A program made the translations under genes and the position numbers. The notes beneath the pieces were generated by a model. It did no database searches. It worked only from the letters and a program-made list of their open reading frames with translations, and was not told where the DNA came from. Below are positions 1-7,568 of a stretch of DNA of 64,000 bases, piece by piece; the stretch's first letter is position 1, and every line of letters starts with the position of its first letter. The stretch lies in the NCBI RefSeq assembly GCF_015070875.1, contig NZ_JADDIV010000001.1:589144-653143 (forward strand), read 5' to 3'. The stretch comes from Ramlibacter pallidus (lineage in GTDB: Bacteria; Pseudomonadota; Gammaproteobacteria; Burkholderiales; Burkholderiaceae_C).

Positions 1-132
1 GCCCTGTTCCGCGTCGAGCATCACGACGGGACGCGCTTCACCTACCACCTGAGCTATGCGACGCCGGCCCAGCGGAATGCCACCCTGCTCCTGATGCTGA
101 CGCTGCGTGCCGAGCTGCAGGGCGCCGCCTGA
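1..132 (+). CDS. 3' end of an unidentified protein (partial)
   Basis: The window opens inside a reading frame that runs 43 codons and stops at TGA 130-132. The visible tail (FRVEHHDGTRFTYHL near its start, LLLMLTLRAELQGAA at its end) has strong G/C third positions, as expected for coding DNA here. I do not recognise the family and the start lies outside the window. A strong hairpin follows the stop at 147-180, consistent with the end of a transcription unit. Confidence 0.6.
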   Translation, partial: ALFRVEHHDGTRFTYHLSYATPAQRNATLLLMLTLRAELQGAA

Positions 133-146
133 GGCGCGCCAAAGAA

Positions 147-180
147 CAAGGGCCTACGTCCGTGAAGACGTAAGCCCTTG
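147..180. terminator. Hairpin between convergent CDS end and tRNA-Arg
   Basis: Arms 147-160 and 167-180 pair over 14 positions with one mismatch (154/173) around a 6-nt loop. It lies 15 bp after the partial CDS stop and 17 bp beyond the tRNA-Arg 3' end. The T run is weak on both sides, so it is best read as a bidirectional terminator serving both converging units. Confidence 0.6.
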
Positions 181-197
181 ATTTGACTCGCAAATTT

Positions 198-274
198 TGG
201 TGCGGCTGGCAGGATTCGAACCCACGACCCCTTGGTTCGTAGCCAAGTACTCTATCCAACTGAGCTACAGCCGC
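198..274 (-). tRNA. tRNA-Arg (anticodon ACG)
   Basis: The reverse complement folds as a full cloverleaf: a 7-bp acceptor GCGGCTG/CAGCCGC, an anticodon stem CTTGG/CCAAG around loop CTACGAA, a normal T-loop TTCGAAT, discriminator A and an encoded CCA at 198-200. Anticodon ACG (read ICG after deamination) decodes CGN arginine codons. An extended -10 box sits just upstream at 285-293, leaving only a few nucleotides of 5' leader. Confidence 0.97.
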
Positions 275-284
275 GAAGCCCCGG

Positions 285-293
285 AGTATAGCA
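285..293 (-). promoter_or_regulatory. Extended -10 promoter for tRNA-Arg
   Basis: On the minus strand this reads TGCTATACT, an extended -10 (TG-N-TATACT). The predicted start is near 278, about 4 nt before the mature tRNA 5' end. No good -35 was seen, which extended -10 promoters can tolerate. Confidence 0.5.
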
Positions 294-320
294 GCACTCG
301 CGGGGGCCTTTCCGGCGCGG

Positions 321-1502
321 CTAGATCGCCCCGGCGGCGCGCAGCCGGTCCAGATCGGCATCGCCCCTTCCGAGTTCGCGCAGGATGGCCTCGGTGTGCT
401 GTCCCACGGCGGGGATCGCGTCCATGCGGTAGTCGAAGCCATCGTGCACGCCCGGCGGCAGCAGGGCCGCCAGCGGTCCGGCCGGCGAAGCGACCTCGGC
501 CACGCGGCCACGGGCCCGCAGCTGCGGGTGGTTCCACAGTTCGCCGACCTCGTTGACGTGCGCGTTGGCGATCTGTGCCTCGTCCAGCCTGGCGATCACC
601 TGCTCGGCGGAAAGCCGGCCGAACGTGGCGAGGATCACGGCCTGCAGTTCGGCCCGATGGGTGTTGCGCTGGCTGTTGGTTGCGAAGCGCGCGTCCGTGG
701 CCAGGTCCGGCTGCAGCAGCACCTTGTCGCAGAACAGCTTCCACTCGCGCTCGTTCTGCAGCCCGAGCATCACGGTCTTGCCGTCGCCGGCGGCGAAGGG
801 ACCGTAGGGATAGATCGTCGCGTGCGCGGCACCGCTGCGCGGCGGGGGCGACGCGCCGCCATAAGCGTAGTACATGGGGAAACCCATCCACTCGCCCAGC
901 GCTTCCAGCATGGAGACGTCGACGTGCGAGCCGCGGCCGGTCTTCTGCCGCTGCAGCAGCGCGGCGAGGATGCTCGAATAGGCGTACATGCCGGCGGCGA
1001 TGTCGGCGATGGAGATGCCGGCCTTGCTCGGTTCCTGCGGCGTGCCGGTCACGGAAAGCAGCCCCGCCTCGCTCTGGATCAGCAGGTCGTAGGCCTTCTT
1101 GTCGCGATAGGGCCCGTCGTTGCCATAGCCGGAGATGTCGCACACCACCAGCTTCGGGTGCCGCGCGGAGAGTTGGGCATACCCGAGACCCATGCGCTCC
1201 GCCGCGCCCGGCGCGAGGTTCTGCACCAGCACGTCCGCCCGCGCCACCAGGTCCTGCAGGACCTGCATCGCCTCCGGGTTCTTCAGGTCGAGCGTGAGGC
1301 TCTCCTTGGAGCGGTTCACCCAGACGAAGTGCGAGGCCAGGCCTTGGGCACGCTCGTCGTACGCGCGCGCGAAGTCCCCGCTGCCGGGCCGCTCCACCTT
1401 GATCACGCGCGCGCCCAGGTCGGCGAGCTGGCGCGTGCAGAACGGCGCCGCGATCGCATGCTCGATGGAGACGACGGTGACGCCGTCGAGGGGCCGTCCC
1501 AT
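321..1502 (-). CDS. Class III CoA-transferase, CaiB/BaiF family
   Basis: This 393-aa protein matches the family III CoA-transferase fold and length (formyl-CoA transferase, CaiB, succinyl-CoA:dicarboxylate transferases). The N-terminus has the typical PLDGVTVVSIEHAIAAPFCTR opening. The segment GISIADIAAGMYA (about 162-174) carries the catalytic Asp at about 167, which forms the aspartyl-CoA thioester in this family, and KTGRGSHVDVSMLEA follows. The start codon lies next to the stop of the acyl-CoA dehydrogenase gene (1502), so the two are translationally coupled. It probably activates an organic acid as a CoA thioester for the two enzymes encoded upstream. The substrate cannot be read from sequence. 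Confidence 0.92.
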   Translation of the reverse strand: MGRPLDGVTVVSIEHAIAAPFCTRQLADLGARVIKVERPGSGDFARAYDERAQGLASHFVWVNRSKESLTLDLKNPEAMQVLQDLVARADVLVQNLAPGAAERMGLGYAQLSARHPKLVVCDISGYGNDGPYRDKKAYDLLIQSEAGLLSVTGTPQEPSKAGISIADIAAGMYAYSSILAALLQRQKTGRGSHVDVSMLEALGEWMGFPMYYAYGGASPPPRSGAAHATIYPYGPFAAGDGKTVMLGLQNEREWKLFCDKVLLQPDLATDARFATNSQRNTHRAELQAVILATFGRLSAEQVIARLDEAQIANAHVNEVGELWNHPQLRARGRVAEVASPAGPLAALLPPGVHDGFDYRMDAIPAVGQHTEAILRELGRGDADLDRLRAAGAI

Positions 1503-2671
1503 CAGAAGGACCTCGGCAGCCCGAGCAGGTGCTCGGCCACGTACGAGTAGACGAGGTTCGTCGAGATCGGCGCGACCTGGTACAGGCGCGTCTCGCGGAA
1601 CTTGCGCTCCACGTCGTATTCGTGCGCGAAGCCGAACCCGCCGTGGGTCTGCAGGCACACGTTGGCCGCTTCCCACGAGGCCTTGGCCGCGAGGTACTTG
1701 GCCATGTTGGCCTCGCCGCCGCACGGCTGGCCGGCGTCGAACAGCGCGCAGGCCTTGAAGCGCATCAGGTTCGCGGCCTCCGTCTCGATGTAGGCGTCGG
1801 CGATGGGGAACTGCACGCCCTGGTTCTGCCCGATCGGCCGGTTGAAGACCACGCGGTCGGTGGCGTAGCGGCGCGCCTTGTCGACGAACCAGTAGGCGTC
1901 GCCGATGCATTCGGCGGCGATCAGCGTGCGCTCCGCGTTCAGGCCAGTGAGGATGTAGCGGAAGCCCTGCCCTTCCTCGCCGATCAGGTTCTCCACCGGG
2001 ATCTCGAGGTTGTCGAAGAACACCTCGTTCGTCTCGTGGTTCACCATGTTCCCGATCGGCCGCACCGTCATGCCGCGGCCGATGGCCTGGTGCAGGTCGA
2101 CCAGGAAGATGCTCATGCCTTCGCTCTTGCGCCTGACCTCGGCCAGCGGCGTGGTGCGCGCCAGCAGGATCATCAGGTCGGAATGCTGGATGCGCGAGAT
2201 CCACACCTTCTGCCCGTTGACGACGTAGCGGTCGCCCCTGCGGACCGCGGTGGTCTTGAGCTGCGTGGTGTCCGTGCCCGTGGTGGGCTCCGTCACCGCC
2301 ATCGACTGCAGGCGCAGCTTGCCGCTGGCGATGCCGGGCAGGTATTGCTGCTTCTGCTGCGCCGAACCGTGGTGCAGCAGCGTGTTCATGTTGTACATCT
2401 GGCCGTGCAGCCCGCCCGCGTTGCCGCCGGAGAAGTTGATCTCCTCCACGATGACCGACGCCTCGGCCAGCCCGAGGCCGGAGCCGCCGTACTCCGCGGG
2501 GATCAGCGCCGCCATCCAGCCGGCTTCGGTGAGGGCGTCGACGAAGGCTTCGGGGTAGCCGCGCTCGCGGTCGACCTTCTGCCAGTAAGCAGGGTCGAAG
2601 CGGCCGCACAGCGCGCGCAAGGCTTCGCGCATTTCCTGGTGGGCATCGGGGGTGGGAATCTGCGTCTTCAT
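1502..2671 (-). CDS. Acyl-CoA dehydrogenase family flavoprotein
   Basis: A 389-aa protein with the acyl-CoA dehydrogenase architecture: helical N-terminal domain, a middle beta domain with MAVTEPTTGTDTTQLKTTA and KVWISRIQHSDLMILLART, and a C-terminal helical domain with QTHGGFGFAHEYDVERKFR. FAD-dependent alpha,beta-oxidation of an acyl-CoA is the expected reaction. The C-terminus reads RLYQVAPISTNLV where most members have a YEGTSE-type motif with the catalytic Glu, so the usual base is not in its usual place. ATG 2671 was chosen because it matches the family N-terminus and lies 4 bp after the upstream stop. Longer in-frame starts overlap that gene. Confidence 0.9.
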   Translation of the reverse strand: MKTQIPTPDAHQEMREALRALCGRFDPAYWQKVDRERGYPEAFVDALTEAGWMAALIPAEYGGSGLGLAEASVIVEEINFSGGNAGGLHGQMYNMNTLLHHGSAQQKQQYLPGIASGKLRLQSMAVTEPTTGTDTTQLKTTAVRRGDRYVVNGQKVWISRIQHSDLMILLARTTPLAEVRRKSEGMSIFLVDLHQAIGRGMTVRPIGNMVNHETNEVFFDNLEIPVENLIGEEGQGFRYILTGLNAERTLIAAECIGDAYWFVDKARRYATDRVVFNRPIGQNQGVQFPIADAYIETEAANLMRFKACALFDAGQPCGGEANMAKYLAAKASWEAANVCLQTHGGFGFAHEYDVERKFRETRLYQVAPISTNLVYSYVAEHLLGLPRSF

Positions 2672-2675
2672 GGGG

Positions 2676-3548
2676 TCAACCGAAGGTGGCTTCCGCCTGC
2701 ATCGTGAGCCAGCCCTCGTGGTCCTGCGCCCAGAGGCGCGCGCTGCGGCCGTCGGCCGCGGGTTCACCGTGGACGCGGAAGGGATGCAGGTCGAAGGTGG
2801 GGCGCACGGCCTTGAACGAGAAGCTGCGCAAGGGCGCGGAAGTGTGGCGGCGTGCCAGGTCGACCAGCAGCGTGGCGATCAGCGGGCCGTGGACGACCAG
2901 GCCCGGATAGCCCTCGACCTCCGTCACGTAGCGCCGGTCGTAGTGGATCCGGTGCCCATTGAACGTGAGCGCGGAATATCGGAACAGCAGCACGTCGTCC
3001 GGGACGATCTCGCGCGACCAGGTGCCCGGCACCGGTGCCGCCTGCGGCGGCGGCACCGGGTCCCCCGGGCGGGCGGCGGCGCGGTAGACGATGTCGTGCT
3101 CCTCGGTGAGCGCGACGCCCTGCGTGTTGGAGATCTCGTGTTTCACCAGCACGAACACCAGGTCGCCCGTGCGGCCGCTCTTGTGCGTGACGGAGGCGAT
3201 GGTGGACGTGCGCCGGATCGCGTCGCCGACGCGCAGCCGCGCATGCCATTGCAGGCGACCTCCCGCCCACATGCGGCGCGGCAGCGGCACCGGCGGCAGG
3301 AACCCGCCGCGCCTGGCGTGGCCGTCGGGCCCGAGCTCGCTCTGCCGGTGGCCGGGCAGGAAATAGATCCAGTGCCAGAGCGGCGGGAGCGCGGTGCCGG
3401 CCGTGGGCAGGGGATCGTCGCGGTCCAGCGTCGCGGACAGGTTGCGCACGGGCGCGGCGGTCACCTCGTCGTGCAGCGTCTCGCTGCGGCCTTGCCAGCT
3501 GCGCAACGTGTCCAGCAGCTCGGGCGTGAGGTCGGTGGGATCGGGCAT
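2676..3548 (-). CDS. MaoC/HTD2-like hotdog acyl-CoA hydratase
   Basis: A 290-aa double-hotdog protein: an N-terminal FAS1-like dehydratase half with WHWIYFLPGHRQSELGPDGH (about 58-77), and a C-terminal half with the hydratase motif FNGHRIHYD (about 196-204) followed by YPGLVVHGPLIATLL. These carry the Asp/His residues that add or remove water from enoyl-CoA. Proteins of this build are often annotated as mesaconyl-C4-CoA hydratase or 3-hydroxyacyl-thioester dehydratase type 2. It is first in a minus-strand operon with acyl-CoA dehydrogenase and CoA-transferase, which together give activation, oxidation and hydration of an acid. ATG 3548 gives the family-like N-terminus. Confidence 0.85.
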   Translation of the reverse strand: MPDPTDLTPELLDTLRSWQGRSETLHDEVTAAPVRNLSATLDRDDPLPTAGTALPPLWHWIYFLPGHRQSELGPDGHARRGGFLPPVPLPRRMWAGGRLQWHARLRVGDAIRRTSTIASVTHKSGRTGDLVFVLVKHEISNTQGVALTEEHDIVYRAAARPGDPVPPPQAAPVPGTWSREIVPDDVLLFRYSALTFNGHRIHYDRRYVTEVEGYPGLVVHGPLIATLLVDLARRHTSAPLRSFSFKAVRPTFDLHPFRVHGEPAADGRSARLWAQDHEGWLTMQAEATFG

Positions 3549-3707
3549 GGCACGATTAAACCAGCGCCGGCGCTGCTGTCCGCCGCGAACCCGGGAGGCC
3601 ACGCTTACGGCCACGGCTTAGGGCGGTTACGCAAAAGCGGCGATGACGGCGCGGATGACAGGCGTAACAATAAGACACGACCTTCCGTCGACTGTTTCCG
3701 CCGGATC

Positions 3708-3989
3708 ATGTTCTCTGTCTACCTGCATTCCCGCCATTGCGACTTCGCGGAAACGACACGCGTGCCCGAGGCCGCCTACCTGGGACGGCGCATCCGCCGG
3801 TCCACCCTGAAACTGGCAGCTTGCGGCTGCGACCGACCCGTGCTGGCGCGGATCACCCGCGCTTTCTGGATGCGGTTCGTGCCCCGTTTCCGCCACTATC
3901 TTTGCCGCGGTTGCGGAGACCGCGTCTTCCGCCCGAAGGTCCGGCCGCGCAGCGGCTATCCCTCGGTCTACCTGCCCGCGTCACGCTGA
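3708..3989 (+). CDS. Small Cys-rich protein, putative zinc-ribbon
   Basis: A 93-aa basic protein. It has a CGC motif near residue 46, a central ARITRAFWMRFVPRFRHYLC stretch, then CRGCGDRVFRPK. The Cys pairs resemble a degenerate zinc ribbon, as in small conserved Burkholderiales proteins with a CxxCG-R-F tail. No function can be assigned. The start at ATG 3708 gives the shortest plausible protein. No strong Shine-Dalgarno is visible. It lies alone between divergent and convergent neighbours. Confidence 0.55.
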   Translation: MFSVYLHSRHCDFAETTRVPEAAYLGRRIRRSTLKLAACGCDRPVLARITRAFWMRFVPRFRHYLCRGCGDRVFRPKVRPRSGYPSVYLPASR

Positions 3990-4013
3990 ACGCGGCACCT
4001 CGCCACGCCGCGT

Positions 4014-4415
4014 TCACGACGTCTGGCGGCTGCCGGCGAACTCCTCGATGAAGTCGGCGAGCTGCCGGCTTTCCGCCTTGTGGAAGACGGCATCCGCGCC
4101 GAGGGTGCGGCAATGGCGGCGGATCACGTCCGTCACGAAGGCGCTGAACACGACCAGCGTGCCGCACTCCGGCCCCTGCTTCAGCCTGCGCACGATGCTG
4201 AAGCCGTCGCCCTGTTCGAGCGTGAGGTCGACGATCGCCAGGTCCCAGCCGCCGGTGTGGGCCTGCACCCAGCCGATCGCCGCTTCTTCCGAGGCCGCCA
4301 CCCCGACGACCTCCGCGTCGGTGACGGAGCACACCAGGTCCTGGAGCGCGGCGCGCATGTTGACGGCGTCCTCGACGAGGAACACCCGCAGCGGAGTCGG
4401 CGCATCGCTTTGCAT
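4014..4415 (-). CDS. Single-domain response regulator (REC only)
   Basis: A 133-aa protein consisting of one receiver domain and no output domain. It has the acidic pair E15-D16 (LVEDA), phosphoacceptor D63 (LAIVDLTLEQGDGF), the switch Ser about 91 (VVFSAF) and K113 (VFHKAES). Such stand-alone REC proteins act in phosphorelays or by protein binding. No partner kinase is adjacent, so the input is unknown. The start at ATG 4415 (MQSDAPTP) puts the first beta strand at the usual position. A longer in-frame start at 4490 would add a low-complexity, Arg-rich stretch. Confidence 0.85.
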   Translation of the reverse strand: MQSDAPTPLRVFLVEDAVNMRAALQDLVCSVTDAEVVGVAASEEAAIGWVQAHTGGWDLAIVDLTLEQGDGFSIVRRLKQGPECGTLVVFSAFVTDVIRRHCRTLGADAVFHKAESRQLADFIEEFAGSRQTS

Positions 4416-4576
4416 GGTCTGGGACTGGGCGCGTCGAAGGGAACTGGCAGGCCATTTGGCGCGCGGACGTCCAGGCTCTGCTGTACGCATGTTCCTACGC
4501 CCATGTAGGCGTGAAGGCGATGCGCCAAGTAGTTCACGCGAGTGCGTCCACGCCGAAACCTATGGTCTTACATGGA

Positions 4577-6532
4577 TCACCGCAGGGCGGTGCGCAGGCT
4601 CCAGAGCCGCAAGGCCACGTGGATCTCGAGGGCGCGGACCGCATCGTTCCAGTCACCCAGCAGGCCCTCGATCGTCGCGAGCCTTTGCCGCACCGTGTTG
4701 ACGTGGATGTCCAGCCGGCGGGCGGCGTCCTTCGCGTTCTGGTTGCAGTCGAAATAGCACAGGAGCGTCGCCGCGAGTTCCGAGTTGCGCTTGTGGTCGT
4801 GCGTGAGCAGCGCGCCGATGGTGGCGTCCAGGAAGGCCGCCAGCCCCGCCTGGTCCTGCGTCTCGAACAGCGTGGCGTACAGCGTCATCTCGGCCTGGGT
4901 CACGAGGCGCCCCTGCACGCCCATGCGCGCCAGCACGGGCAAGGCGCGGCGCAGCGCCAGGTAGGCGGCCGGCAGGTCCGTCGCCTGCGCGAGCGGGCGC
5001 GACAGGATGCCGCGGCAGCCGCCTTCGCCGCCCGCTTCCGCCAGGGCCCGGCGCACCTCCGCCGCGCGCGAGGCAGGACACAGGAGGGTCAGCACGCCGT
5101 CGATGTCGTCGAACACGGCACCGGCGGCGAGCTTGCCGGCCCGCAGGCGGCGCGCCGCGTGGCCGGCCTCCAAGTCGTCCCATTCCACCAGCACCAGCTG
5201 GCTGGGCTGCGTGAGGTCCACGCCGAAACCCTGCGCGCGCTCGCACAGCAACCGCAGGTCGTCTTGGCGCGGGGACACCAGGCCGCGCAGCAGCGCCGAC
5301 AGGTCGCGCCGATGCGAAGCTTCCATGCGCTCGCGCGAGAGCAGCACGATGCCGATGAAGGTGCTGCTGCGCTCCAGGTTGCGGATCGCCATCGCGTCCA
5401 GGTCGCCCGGCGCGAAGAACAGCACCGAACCGAGCACGTCGTTGCCGCCGATCACGGCATTGACGCGGCAGGTCTCGCCGGCCTCTTGGTACGCGACCAC
5501 CGAACGTCCCAGCTGGCGGCTCTGGCGCGCGGCCTGCGCCAGCGCGGCACTGTGGCGACCGTTGGGCGCGTACGTGGCGGCCCCGCACCCCGCATATTCC
5601 GCGGCCGTGCCCTGGCTGATGACCTGCGCGGCTTCATCGAGCACCAGGACGCTGCCGCCCATCAGCGCCGCGATCGCCTGGCACAGGTCGGACAGGGAAG
5701 CGCCGCGCGCCAGCAGCGACGTCATCTGCTCGTGCGCTTCGGCCGCGCGCTGCACGCTGCGCGCATGGCGCTCCAGTTCCGCCCGCGCCGCTTCGGCGCT
5801 GGCCAGCGCCGCCTTCGCCTGCTCGAAAGCCATCGCGTTCTTCACGGCGACGGCGGCGTGCGTAGCCAGCGTGCTCAGGATGGAGATGCTCTGCGCCGTG
5901 TGCGTGCGGTGGTAGCGGTCGGCGACGAACAGCAGGCCGATCACCTCGTCCTCCCACAGCAGCGGCACGCCGGCGACGGCGGCGATGCCTTCGTCGCGGA
6001 AGCTCGCGTCCAGCGCCTCGTCGTGCGGGAAGCGCTTGTCGTGCAGGTAGTCCGGCGTGGTGAACGGAAGCCGGGTCTCGACCACCACGCTCACGATGCC
6101 CAGGCCGCGGCCCGCGACCATGTGGCCGGTGCTCTGCGCCAGCGCCCCGTCGGCGGCCACGACATGGAAGGCGCCGAGCGCGGCGTCGTAGGTGGAGAGC
6201 CAGGCCACCTGCGAACCGAGCAGCTTGCGCGAACGCGAGACCACGGCGTGCAGCAGTTCGTCGAGGTTCAGCCGGCTGGAGAGGTCGCGCGCCGACTCGA
6301 TCACGGCGAGCATGCCGCTTTCGCGCTGCTGCCACACCTCCAGCCGGTTGCGCACCGCCATGCCCATGCGGATGCGTTCGGCGAGCCCCGCCTTGGCGGG
6401 AAGGTCGTCCGGCAGTTCGCCGGCCTGCGCCAGCAGGGCCGCGAATTCCTCGGGCGACGCGCCCTGGTGCAACAGGTCGACCAGCTCGCGGAGCATCGCT
6501 TCCGCCACGTCCGCCTCGACGACGCCTGCCAT
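4577..6532 (-). CDS. GAF-domain PucR/CdaR-type transcriptional regulator
   Basis: A 651-aa cytosolic regulator. Residues about 80-225 form a GAF sensor domain (LDELLHAVVSRSRKLLGSQVAWLS through VPLLWEDEVIGLLFVADR). A helical linker and a CdaR/PucR-like central domain follow. The C-terminal 55 residues are the PucR-type helix-turn-helix (DAARRLDIHVNTVRQRLATIE). These proteins usually bind a small metabolite and activate a neighbouring catabolic operon. This gene is divergent from the SDR/ABC importer/BKACE unit starting at 6737, with 204 bp between the starts, so that operon is the likely target and its substrate or a product the likely ligand. The start at 6532 is the first Met. Confidence 0.88.
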   Translation of the reverse strand: MAGVVEADVAEAMLRELVDLLHQGASPEEFAALLAQAGELPDDLPAKAGLAERIRMGMAVRNRLEVWQQRESGMLAVIESARDLSSRLNLDELLHAVVSRSRKLLGSQVAWLSTYDAALGAFHVVAADGALAQSTGHMVAGRGLGIVSVVVETRLPFTTPDYLHDKRFPHDEALDASFRDEGIAAVAGVPLLWEDEVIGLLFVADRYHRTHTAQSISILSTLATHAAVAVKNAMAFEQAKAALASAEAARAELERHARSVQRAAEAHEQMTSLLARGASLSDLCQAIAALMGGSVLVLDEAAQVISQGTAAEYAGCGAATYAPNGRHSAALAQAARQSRQLGRSVVAYQEAGETCRVNAVIGGNDVLGSVLFFAPGDLDAMAIRNLERSSTFIGIVLLSRERMEASHRRDLSALLRGLVSPRQDDLRLLCERAQGFGVDLTQPSQLVLVEWDDLEAGHAARRLRAGKLAAGAVFDDIDGVLTLLCPASRAAEVRRALAEAGGEGGCRGILSRPLAQATDLPAAYLALRRALPVLARMGVQGRLVTQAEMTLYATLFETQDQAGLAAFLDATIGALLTHDHKRNSELAATLLCYFDCNQNAKDAARRLDIHVNTVRQRLATIEGLLGDWNDAVRALEIHVALRLWSLRTALR

Positions 6533-6736
6533 GCCTGTCTCCTTCCAACGTCCACGTTTGCCAGGGCCGCAGGCTAGCAGAGGGCACCGCCCGCGCCCTC
6601 GTGGTTCGCCCTCGAAACCGCCGCGGGCACGCCCACCGCAAGGGTTTTCCCGCGGTCATCCGTGCACATAAGCCACCCGGCCGCGATGTGCGCGCGACAC
6701 ATTTTTTTCGCGCCTGCGCTCCACGACAGTCTGCGC

Positions 6737-7528
6737 ATGCCCATCGTCGATTCCCTCCGGCCCGCCCCCGGCCTGCGCGTCCTGGTCACCGCCGGCGCCA
6801 GCGGCATCGGTGCCGCCATCGCCCGCGCCTACTGCGACGCCGGCGCCCAGGTGCACGTCTGCGACATCGACCGCTACGCGCTCGACCGCCTGGTCACGGA
6901 AAAGCCCGGCATCACCTCCAGCATGGCCGACGTCGCCATCGAGAAGGACGTCGACCTGGTCTTCGACGACGTCCTCGGCACCCTCGGCGGGCTGGACGTC
7001 CTGGTGAACAACGCCGGCATCGCGGGCCCCACCGGCGCCATCGAGAGCCTGGATGCGAGCCACTGGGAACGCACCATCGCCGTCAACCTGCACAGCCAGT
7101 TCCTGTTCGCGCGGCGCGCGGTGCCGCTGCTGAAGCAGTCGCGCGCCAACCCCTGCGTGATCGCCATGAGCTCGGTGGCCGGCCGCCTCGGCTACGCCTA
7201 CCGCACGCCGTATGCCGTCACCAAGTGGGCGATCGTCGGCCTGGTGAAGTCGCTCGCCATCGAGCTCGGGCCCGCCGGCGTGCGCGCCAACGCGATCCTG
7301 CCCGGCACCGTCGAAGGCGAGCGCATGAACGGCGTGATCTCCGCGCGCGCCGCGGCGCTGGGCATCGGCGTCGACGCCATGCGCGAGGAGTACCTGCAGA
7401 AGATCTCCCTGCGCCGCATGGTCACCGCCGACGACGTCGCGGCCATGGCGCTGTACCTGAGTTCCCCTGCCGCCTGCAACGTGACCGGGCAGGCCGTCAG
7501 CGTGGACGGCAATGTCGAATACCTCTGA
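6737..7528 (+). CDS. Short-chain dehydrogenase/reductase (SDR)
   Basis: A 263-aa classical SDR. The cofactor loop is TAGASGIG (18-25), with D43 after the second strand suggesting NAD preference, the NNAG motif at 91-94, and catalytic Ser about 146, Tyr159 and Lys163 (YAVTK). C-terminal GQAVSVDGNVEYL is the usual SDR ending. It would oxidise a hydroxyl to a keto group (or the reverse). It is the first gene of the unit facing the PucR-type regulator and ends 40 bp before the importer binding protein. A plausible role is making the beta-keto acid used by the BKACE enzyme downstream. The start at ATG 6737 was preferred over 6662, which adds a non-family leader. Confidence 0.9.
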   Translation: MPIVDSLRPAPGLRVLVTAGASGIGAAIARAYCDAGAQVHVCDIDRYALDRLVTEKPGITSSMADVAIEKDVDLVFDDVLGTLGGLDVLVNNAGIAGPTGAIESLDASHWERTIAVNLHSQFLFARRAVPLLKQSRANPCVIAMSSVAGRLGYAYRTPYAVTKWAIVGLVKSLAIELGPAGVRANAILPGTVEGERMNGVISARAAALGIGVDAMREEYLQKISLRRMVTADDVAAMALYLSSPAACNVTGQAVSVDGNVEYL

Positions 7529-7568
7529 GAAGCGCAACGCGCCCCTTCCTTCAACCCCTGGAGACACC

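Noticed and set aside
198-274. tRNA-Arg as an integration site for a genomic island
   Set aside because: No integrase, no repeat of the tRNA 3' end was seen in the window, and flanking genes have normal composition.
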